A stretch of 55,304 nucleotides of DNA, taken from NCBI RefSeq assembly GCF_900111865.1, contig NZ_FOJS01000019.1, positions 1 through 55,304 on the forward strand, given 5' to 3'. The translations under genes were made by a program, and so were the position numbers. Source of the stretch: Parageobacillus thermantarcticus. Lineage in GTDB: Bacteria > Bacillota > Bacilli > Bacillales > Anoxybacillaceae. The notes beneath the pieces are model-generated. The model saw only the letters and a program-made list of their open reading frames with translations. It did not search any database and had not been told where the DNA came from. Shown one piece after another: positions 49,256-55,304 of the stretch. How positions within the stretch are numbered: position 1 is the first letter of the stretch; every line of letters starts with the position of its first letter.

Positions 49256-50176
49256 TTGAAACAAGTAATTGATAAAGACGTAGCGATTATTATTTTAAAC
49301 TGGAATGCTTATGATGATACGTTTGAATGTTTAAAATCGCTAGAACATTTAACGTATCCTTATTTTCATGTATTTTTAGTAGACAATGCATCGCAGGATG
49401 ATTCGTTTGACAAACTACAACAAGATTATAATGAAGGCAAGTTTAATATACAAATTACATTTATTCAAACTGGAGCAAATCTAGGTTTTGCTGGTGGGAA
49501 CAACATTGCAATCAGAGAAGCCTATAATCAAGGATATCAATATTTCTGGATGTTAAATAATGATACGGTAGTAGATCCAAATGCTTTAACTCCATTAGTG
49601 GAAGTTTTAGAAAAAGATAAACAGGTAGGGATTGTTGGCTCAAAGATTTACTATTATGGTACGAATAAGATTTGGTTTGCGGGCGGGAAGGTGAATACGT
49701 GGACTGGTACGACAAAACATATAGGAATTAAAGAAGAGGATATAGGGCAGTATGATCAAGTAAAAGAAGTGGATTATATAACAGGATGCAGTTTGTTTTT
49801 TAGACGAGAGTTATTGGAAACTGTAGGGTATATGCATGAGGATTATTTTTTATATTATGAAGAAACAGATTGGAACGTTCGAGCTAAGCTACATGGATGG
49901 AAAATTAAATATATTCCTCAATCTGTCATATATCATAAAGTGTCAGCGTCCTCAGGTGGAGAAAAAAATCTATCTCCAATTGTAGCCTTTTATGATATTC
50001 GGAATGGATATTGGCTTGTGAAGCGTACTCAAAAAGAGAGGTTGAAAGTTCTTACAGCTTTCTGTTATGCATACTATAAGGCATTAAAGAAGTTATTAAA
50101 AATATTTATTATGAATCAGGATCGGAAAATAGAGAGAATAGGTTTTATTGGGAAAGGGTTATTGTCGGTTTTTTAG
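49256..50176 (+). CDS. Glycosyltransferase family 2
   Basis: 306 residues: VAIIILNWNAYDDTFECLKS (8-27), FLVDNASQDDS, NLGFAGGNNIAI and FWMLNNDTVVDP (DxD-type NND), then YFLYYEETDWNVRAKLHGW with the catalytic EE/D. Same broad group as 41811-42641, likely a rhamnosyltransferase-type enzyme; donor inferred. TTG start at 49256 with only a modest RBS (GGTAGTGATG). AT-rich. The gene ends 4 bp before an IS relic. Confidence 0.88.
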   Translation: MKQVIDKDVAIIILNWNAYDDTFECLKSLEHLTYPYFHVFLVDNASQDDSFDKLQQDYNEGKFNIQITFIQTGANLGFAGGNNIAIREAYNQGYQYFWMLNNDTVVDPNALTPLVEVLEKDKQVGIVGSKIYYYGTNKIWFAGGKVNTWTGTTKHIGIKEEDIGQYDQVKEVDYITGCSLFFRRELLETVGYMHEDYFLYYEETDWNVRAKLHGWKIKYIPQSVIYHKVSASSGGEKNLSPIVAFYDIRNGYWLVKRTQKERLKVLTAFCYAYYKALKKLLKIFIMNQDRKIERIGFIGKGLLSVF

Positions 50177-50179
50177 TTT

Positions 50180-50882
50180 TTAGAACGTGTTGCAAAACGC
50201 ATAACGAATGCATAAATGCATATAAAAAATCCACCACCTTGGAAATCATATACAGTGACTAAAAAACCAAGGGGTGGATACTATCATGATTTCCAATTGG
50301 AACAGTGAACATGCATAGTCTTATGAAATCGATCCACTTTTAGTATCCTTATTTCGATATATTGGCTCTCTATCGTTGCCAGAAACACCGTATGTGACAG
50401 AAAGGCCGCCAGTGTCGAAAAAATCGTTGTTGAAATGTTTCTTTTTGAAAACCTATTTTTCCCATTCGTTCCTTGCGAAAATTAGTGCGCGTCCTGTAGC
50501 ATTTTCGCTGTTTTCAGCGGGCTTAGTGAAGTTCCTCCTCTTTCTACGTTTTCCCGCGCGGCGAAGTGGTTCCGGGAACAGGGATTTCCTGTTTTTCATG
50601 CACAACTGCTCAAAGATTTAGAAGTACGGTATCCCCAAACCAAATCGTGCTGATCGACAGCACGGCCCTTCGAAGCAGTCTTTACGATTCGCAAGCAAAG
50701 TGGGGAGTGTCCACCCGATACCACTGGTTTAAAGGATATAAGCTCCATCTCTGCACCACTGCAAGAGTGACGGGGTGGAACAGCCGCGATGGTATGGGTT
50801 TCATCGATATGTACTGCATGTGTTATGTTGTATCCTTATGCATAACTTCGAGTTTTTACTCTAGTTTTGCAACACCCTCTAA
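50180..50882 (+). mobile_element. Internally deleted IS relic with intact terminal inverted repeats
   Basis: TTAGAACGTGTTGCAAAAC (50180-50198) and GTTTTGCAACACCCTCTAA (50864-50882) match as inverted repeats at 17 of 19 positions and bound the 703-bp element. Inside, broken frames encode part of a DDE transposase: QIVLIDSTALRSSLYDSQAK (first Asp) and STRYHWFKGYKLHLCTTA near 50640-50770, IS4/IS5-like. The N-terminal part is frameshifted and the C-terminal part is missing, so it is inactive but might be moved in trans. Confidence 0.8.
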
Positions 50883-50914
50883 TACCAAAAAACAAGAAAG
50901 AGTGCATATATATA

Positions 50915-52012
50915 ATGAAAAATAAGATAGCGATAGACGTAAGAATGATAGATGCATCAGGTATAGGAGTATATATCCAAAATATATTACCTAATATCAT
51001 TAATAGCTTAGATAATTATCATTTTTATTTACTAGGTGACCCAAATATACTGCTTAATTATGAATGGACTCAAAAATCTAATGTTTCTATTATTAATTTA
51101 CAGTCAAAGATATATTCTTTATCTGAGCAACAGCATTTAGTATCTAAAATTCCTAAAGATAGTGTGCTGTTTTGGTCCCCTCATTATATAATTCCTGTTT
51201 TCTATAAAGGAAAAATACTCGTAACAGTACACGATGTATTTCATCTTGCTAAACCTGAATTTGTAGATGGATTCCACAAAAGGCTATATGCTAAATTAAT
51301 GTTCAAGGCTGTTAGCAAAAAGGCGGATGCTATTATTTCAGTATCCTATTTTACAAAAAATGAATTTCTAAAATTTGTTAATAAAAATCAAGATAATATT
51401 TATACGATATATAACGGGGTAAATAATTTTTGGAGAGAATTTAGAGATGAAGATACAGATTTAAATAATTCAAAATCTTATATTGTCTATGTAGGCAATG
51501 TTAAACCGCATAAAAATTTAATCTCTCTAGTAAAAGCTTTTGAAAAAATCAAAAACGAAATTCCTCACAATTTAGTTATTATAGGTAAAAAAGAAGGTTT
51601 TATTACTGGTGATCAAGAAGTTATTAAATATGCTGAAAGACTAGGAGATAGGATTAAGTTTACAGGATTTGTTGATAATGAAACATTAAAGCGGTATATT
51701 GCAAATGCCCATGCTTTAGTTTTCCCATCTTTATACGAAGGCTTCGGCCTCCCGCCTTTAGAGGCAATGGCTTGCGGCTGTCCTGTAATTGTTTCAAATG
51801 TAGCTTCTTTGCCAGAGGTTTGTGGTGATGCCGCATTGTATATTGATCCGTATAGTTCAGAGGATATTGCTGAAAAAATCAAATTGCTATTATCGGATGA
51901 TAAATTAAGAGAGGAATTACGGAGAAAAGGGTTAGAAAGAGCTAAGATGTTCTCGTGGGAGAAATGTGCAGAGGAAACGATCAAGGTGATTGAGGAGGTG
52001 CTAGCAAAGTGA
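50915..52012 (+). CDS. Glycosyltransferase family 4 (GT-B fold)
   Basis: 365 residues from ATG 50915. N-terminal part KIAIDVRMIDASGIGVYIQN; C-terminal donor-binding domain with YIVYVGNVKPHKNLISLVKA and SLYEGFGLPPLEAMACGCPV, the ExxxxxxxE motif of retaining GT4 enzymes. It is close to mannosyltransferase-type (WbaZ/MtfB-like) proteins, which fits manC downstream, but the donor is inferred. The start is 33 bp after the IS relic, so its leader was probably altered by the insertion. GTGA overlap with the next gene. Confidence 0.9.
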   Translation: MKNKIAIDVRMIDASGIGVYIQNILPNIINSLDNYHFYLLGDPNILLNYEWTQKSNVSIINLQSKIYSLSEQQHLVSKIPKDSVLFWSPHYIIPVFYKGKILVTVHDVFHLAKPEFVDGFHKRLYAKLMFKAVSKKADAIISVSYFTKNEFLKFVNKNQDNIYTIYNGVNNFWREFRDEDTDLNNSKSYIVYVGNVKPHKNLISLVKAFEKIKNEIPHNLVIIGKKEGFITGDQEVIKYAERLGDRIKFTGFVDNETLKRYIANAHALVFPSLYEGFGLPPLEAMACGCPVIVSNVASLPEVCGDAALYIDPYSSEDIAEKIKLLLSDDKLREELRRKGLERAKMFSWEKCAEETIKVIEEVLAK

Positions 52013-53130
52013 AAGTCGCAATCATTCACGACTGGCTAGTCACCTATGCAGGCGCTGAGAAAGTATTGGAGCAGTTGCTAATGGTTTACCCTGATGCCGA
52101 TTTGTTTAGTCTAGTAGATTTTATAGACGAAGACAAAAGGGATTTTATTTTAAATAAAAATGTTCACACGTCTTTTATTCAAAAGTTACCGTTTGCTCGG
52201 AAAAAATATCGCAGCTACCTTCCTTTTATGCCGTTAGCTATTGAGCAATTGGATGTATCAAAATACGATATTGTCATTTCTAGTTCTCATGCAGTCGCGA
52301 AGGGAGTGATAACCGGTCCTGACCAACTGCATATTTCTTATGTTCATTCGCCAATCCGCTACGCATGGGATTTGCAGCATCAATATTTAAAAGAGGCGAG
52401 ATTAGACCGAGGAATGAAAGGCTGGATCGCAAAGACGATCTTACACTACATAAGAAATTGGGATTATCGTACGGCAAATGGTGTCGACTATTTTGTATCG
52501 AATTCAAAATTTATCGCTCGGAGAATTTGGAAAGTGTATCGAAGGGAAGCGGATGTCATCTATCCGCCGGTAGATGTGTCCGCTTTTACTTTCCACGATA
52601 AAAAAGAAGATTTTTATCTTACAGCATCTCGAATGGTTCCATATAAAAAAATCGACTTAATCGTTGAGGCTTTCTCACAGATGCCAGATAAAAAATTAGT
52701 GGTTATAGGTGACGGACCGGATTTTCATAAAATTAAGGCAAAGGCTGCTTCTAATGTGGAGTTGCTCGGATATCAGCCTTTTGAAGTTTTAAGAGACTAT
52801 ATGCAACGGGCAAAAGCGTTTGTATTTGCCGCAGAAGAAGATTTCGGAATCACACCTGTTGAGGCGCAAGCTTGTGGTACGCCAGTTATTGCCTATGGAA
52901 AAGGTGGGGCATTAGAAACAATTCGAGGATATGGACAAGCTGAGAATCCAACAGGTTTATTTTTTAAAGAACAGACTGTGGCATCATTAATTCAGTCTAT
53001 TCAGTTGTTTGAGAATATCTCGGGAGATATTCAATATCAAGACTGTCGTGAAAATGCATTGCGTTTTTCACCAGAAAGATTTAGAAAAGAGTTTCAAGAC
53101 TATGTAAATAACAAACTTCAACATATGTAA
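52009..53130 (+). CDS. Glycosyltransferase family 4 (mannosyltransferase-like)
   Basis: 373 residues starting at GTG 52009 (TGAGGAGGTG 9-18 nt upstream). N-terminus KVAIIHDWLVTYAGAEKVLE and HISYVHSPIRYAWDLQHQYL are typical of WbaZ/WbdA-type mannosyltransferases; the C-terminal domain has SRMVPYKKIDLIVEAFS and EEDFGITPVEAQACGTPV. Directly followed by manC, so GDP-mannose is the probable donor (inferred). Confidence 0.9.
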   Translation: MKVAIIHDWLVTYAGAEKVLEQLLMVYPDADLFSLVDFIDEDKRDFILNKNVHTSFIQKLPFARKKYRSYLPFMPLAIEQLDVSKYDIVISSSHAVAKGVITGPDQLHISYVHSPIRYAWDLQHQYLKEARLDRGMKGWIAKTILHYIRNWDYRTANGVDYFVSNSKFIARRIWKVYRREADVIYPPVDVSAFTFHDKKEDFYLTASRMVPYKKIDLIVEAFSQMPDKKLVVIGDGPDFHKIKAKAASNVELLGYQPFEVLRDYMQRAKAFVFAAEEDFGITPVEAQACGTPVIAYGKGGALETIRGYGQAENPTGLFFKEQTVASLIQSIQLFENISGDIQYQDCRENALRFSPERFRKEFQDYVNNKLQHM

Positions 53131-53152
53131 TTAAAAAATTAGGAGGTTTTCA

Positions 53153-54529
53153 ATGAAACTTGTATTACTTTCCGGTGGTTCCGGCAAACGCCTTTGGCCT
53201 TTATCAAATGATGCTCGTTCGAAACAATTTTTAAAAGTGTTAGAAAACAAAAATGGTGAACTGCAGTCGATGGTTCAGCGTGTATGGGGTCAGTTGGGAA
53301 ATGTTGGCTTAGCTGATTCCGCTGTGATTGCTACAAGCAAATCCCAAGTCGATATGATTCAAAGTCAATTAGGTCAAGATGTACCGATTATTATTGAACC
53401 GATGCGGCGCGATACGTTTCCAGCGATCGCTCTAGCATCGGTTTATTTGTATAGCGTAGAAGGAATTCGTTTAGATGAAGTCATTGCGGTGTTACCTGTC
53501 GATCCTTATGTAGAGGATCGCTTTTTTCATCGAGTCAAAGATCTAGAAGAAACTGTACTTGCAAGTGGGGCTGATTTGGCGTTAATCGGTGTTGAGCCAA
53601 CGTATCCATCTGCGAAGTACGGTTATATTGTTCCCGCTTCTAAATCTAGTGATAGCGGTTATTTAAGAGTAAGCCATTTTACAGAGAAGCCGACCGAAGA
53701 AAGAGCAGCGGAATTAATTGAACAAGGCGCACTTTGGAACTGTGGTGTGTTTGCTTTTAAACTTGACTATATTATTTCATTGTTGAAAGAAAAAGGACTT
53801 CCAATTCAATATGATGAGTTATTAAAACAGTATGATAAGTTACCGAAAATCAGCTTTGACTATGAGGTCGTAGAAAAGACAGAAAATATTGTTGTGTTGC
53901 CGTATGACGGTTATTGGAAAGATCTTGGTACATGGAATACGTTAACAGAGGAAATGGCAACAAATCAAATTGGTAAAGGTGTTATTAGTGATGATTGTGA
54001 AAATACCCATCTCATTAACGAACTTGATATTCCTGTAGCTGTATTAGGGATATCTAATGCGGTTGTTGCAGTAAGTCCAGATGGTGTTTTAGTCGCTGAC
54101 AAAGCGAAGAGCCCAAAAATTAAAGAGTTAGTGAACAATTTTGATCAGCGTCCAATGTACGAAGAACGCCGCTGGGGTTGGTATCGGGTATTAGATTATA
54201 CCAAGTTTGAGGATGGACGAGAAGTATTAATAAAACGAATCGGTGTTACCGCAGGGAAAAATTTAAGCTACCAAATGCATCATCATCGCAGTGAAGTGTG
54301 GACCATTATTAAAGGTGAAGGAGAATTTGCTTTTAACGGAGAAATTCGTCGCGTGAAGCCGGGTGATGTGCTTGAAATTCCTGTTGGTGCAAAGCATGGA
54401 ATTAAAGCGATTACTGATTTAGAATTTATCGAAGTGCAAACAGGAACACAGTTAATTGAGGAAGATATTGTTCGCATTTATATGACGTGGGAAGAAGTAG
54501 AAGCAAATTGCTTCTCTGTGAGTAAATAA
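53153..54529 (+). CDS. manC: Mannose-1-phosphate guanylyltransferase / mannose-6-phosphate isomerase
   Basis: Type II bifunctional enzyme making GDP-mannose. 458 residues: N-terminal pyrophosphorylase with LLSGGSGKRLWPLSNDARSK (4-23), QFLKVL, FTEKPTEERAAELI; C-terminal cupin (about 350-450) with QMHHHRSEVWTIIKGEGEF, the metal-binding isomerase part. AGGAGG is 6 nt before ATG 53153. Phosphomannomutase (manB) is not in the window. Last recognised gene of the cluster. Confidence 0.94.
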   Translation: MKLVLLSGGSGKRLWPLSNDARSKQFLKVLENKNGELQSMVQRVWGQLGNVGLADSAVIATSKSQVDMIQSQLGQDVPIIIEPMRRDTFPAIALASVYLYSVEGIRLDEVIAVLPVDPYVEDRFFHRVKDLEETVLASGADLALIGVEPTYPSAKYGYIVPASKSSDSGYLRVSHFTEKPTEERAAELIEQGALWNCGVFAFKLDYIISLLKEKGLPIQYDELLKQYDKLPKISFDYEVVEKTENIVVLPYDGYWKDLGTWNTLTEEMATNQIGKGVISDDCENTHLINELDIPVAVLGISNAVVAVSPDGVLVADKAKSPKIKELVNNFDQRPMYEERRWGWYRVLDYTKFEDGREVLIKRIGVTAGKNLSYQMHHHRSEVWTIIKGEGEFAFNGEIRRVKPGDVLEIPVGAKHGIKAITDLEFIEVQTGTQLIEEDIVRIYMTWEEVEANCFSVSK

Positions 54530-54536
54530 TGGTTTG

Positions 54537-54577
54537 GCTGCTGGAAGGATGTGTTTCTTCTAGCAGCGTCTTTTTTT
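54537..54577 (+). terminator. Terminator at the end of the polysaccharide cluster
   Basis: GCTGCTGGAAG (54537-54547) pairs with CTTCTAGCAGC (54557-54567, one mismatch), followed by GTC and TTTTTTT. Confidence 0.9.
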
Positions 54578-55180
54578 CTATGAAAATGCGCGCTTGGAGC
54601 GGCTATTTTCATGCCGGGTGGAGAGCAAGCAAAGCGCGCTCATGGAGCTTTTATTAGAATATTTTAAAGACAGCAAAGATTTTTTTATACTGTTTGCAAC
54701 TTTTCAAAAAAATGCGTCTAATTCTGAGAGAAATTTGAAAAGATTGAAATTCGAAGGATTGGGTATCATTAATGGGGAACATATTTCTAAGCAAATTCAA
54801 CTTCGTCAACTAAATCTGTAAGTCTATAAAAAATAGGAGCTATGGTACCACAGTGCCTGTCTCTTGAGCTTTGTCGAAGATTAGATCAAATAATCCAAAA
54901 TTAACGATAAAATGGCTAAAAAGGTGGAGGAATTGGACAACGGATAATACCCACGCCTCTGAAGCTAGGGTCAAGTCCTAATTATTGTGTAAATTCCCCT
55001 TTGATAGACAACATGGACCTGATGACTTGACGTATGGTAGGCAAGTCCGGCAAGTCTCCCTGCCAGTCGCCTTCCCGGACAAACGATCATGTTGTCAAGG
55101 AACAGGCGTGTCAAGGAGCTTTCGCGGCATATCCTCGCTTCGCTCCGGTATTCCACGTTCTCCTTGACACAGCGAAGGGG
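54578..55180. other. Stretch without a recognised gene
   Basis: A 75-codon plus-strand frame (54594-54821, TTG start, no RBS) is hydrophilic and unrecognised; I do not call it a gene. The base composition jumps to GC-rich at about 54980-55180 with repeated CAAGTCC/CAAGTC words and several inverted repeats, suggesting the flank of another mobile or repeated element. Confidence 0.5.
55109..55169 (+). repeat. Inverted repeat with 41-nt loop
   Basis: TGTCAAGGAG (55109-55118) and CTCCTTGACA (55160-55169) are exact inverse complements. The loop also contains complementary GC-rich words. It lies just downstream of the partial minus-strand gene at the right edge; no T-run follows on either strand. 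Confidence 0.7.
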
Positions 55181-55303
55181 TTACCCTACTCTTTTCATCT
55201 CCGAAACTTCCTGATTCACCGATCGAGCTTCTTGCTCTTTCGTTTTCCGCCACTGCCAATATTCGGACATATCCAAGTATTTGCGCCCTGACATCCATTT
55301 TTC
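55181..55303 (-). CDS. C-terminal 40 residues of an unidentified gene entering from the right edge
   Basis: The minus-strand frame is open from the window edge to a TAA at 55183-55181. It reads EKWMSGRKYLDMSEYWQWRK and then TKEQEARSVNQEVSEMKRVG. The aromatic-plus-charged character looks like a real protein end, possibly a transposase, but I cannot identify the family from 40 residues. Confidence 0.4.
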   Translation of the reverse strand, partial: EKWMSGRKYLDMSEYWQWRKTKEQEARSVNQEVSEMKRVG

Positions 55304-55304
55304 G

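Noticed and set aside
50376-50925. Two overlapping plus-strand ORFs as independent genes
   Set aside because: They are pieces of one broken DDE transposase inside the IS relic bounded by 50180-50198 and 50864-50882.
54594-54821. 75-codon ORF after manC
   Set aside because: TTG start without RBS, just after a terminator, no recognisable motif; kept only as a note in the spacer entry.

Overview
The window looks like part of the chromosome of a thermophilic, endospore-forming Bacillaceae member of the Geobacillus/Parageobacillus type. This rests on gene order (atp operon, 11-gene nuo operon, ywmB-murA-spoIID-spoIIQ, spoIIID-mbl-flhO-flhP-fabZ), sporulation genes, A/G-rich Shine-Dalgarno sites, many TTG/GTG starts and protein sequences that read like those of this group. 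The genus call is from recognition, not from a database search.

Layout. (1) 1-6245: the end of an IS982-type transposase lies directly upstream of atpE, then atpE-F-H-A-G-D-C and a strong terminator. The native upstream part of the atp operon is outside the window. (2) 6289-16855: a sigma-A promoter and an 11-subunit complex I operon (nuoA-B-C-D-H-I-J-K-L-M-N), with no nuoE/F/G and with a NuoC carrying a ~257-residue Lys/Ala-rich repeated N-terminal extension. (3) 16948-29306: envelope, sporulation and housekeeping genes (ywzB-like, ywmB, murA, spoIID, spoIIQ, a gamma-glutamyltransferase, a broken chrA, a BsuPI-domain protein, spoIIID, mbl, flhO, flhP, an EpuA-like protein, fabZ). A deleted IS605/TnpB-type relic sits between murA and spoIID. 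(4) 29343-34645: two small unknown proteins, then a capsule-regulation module: tyrosine-kinase modulator, BY-kinase, SGNH protein, divergent LCP ligase, and PHP-type tyrosine phosphatase. (5) 34600-35467: a gene-free stretch packed with structure: a terminator, a crossing (pseudoknot-type) pair of inverted repeats, and an array of ~120-bp repeats. Three hairpins in the array share an identical internal loop and show compensatory base-pair changes. (6) 35568-37209: a stand-alone RecF/OLD-like AAA ATPase overlapping a small coiled-coil gene. (7) 37319-54577: a Wzx/Wzy-type surface polysaccharide cluster (galU, initiating sugar transferase, five glycosyltransferases, flippase, polymerase, rmlACBD for dTDP-rhamnose, manC for GDP-mannose). 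It is much more AT-rich in its centre and is interrupted by three dead insertion sequences. (8) 54578-55304: no firm gene; an inverted repeat and the C-terminal end of an unidentified minus-strand gene.

How it works together. Regions 1 and 2 encode proton-coupled energy conversion. Region 3 joins peptidoglycan precursor synthesis (MurA), engulfment (SpoIID, SpoIIQ), mother-cell regulation (SpoIIID) and cell shape (Mbl). Regions 4 and 7 form one functional unit: nucleotide sugars are made by GalU, RmlABCD and ManC, a repeat unit is built on a lipid carrier, flipped by Wzx and polymerised by Wzy. Chain length and activity would be set by the TkmA/PtkA/YwqE phosphorylation system, and the LCP protein would attach the polymer to the wall.

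The most unusual material is the structured repeat array at 34797-35465 with its neighbouring crossing inverted repeats. Next come the deleted tnpB relic that keeps its 3' end upstream of spoIID, and the ATPase/coiled-coil pair.
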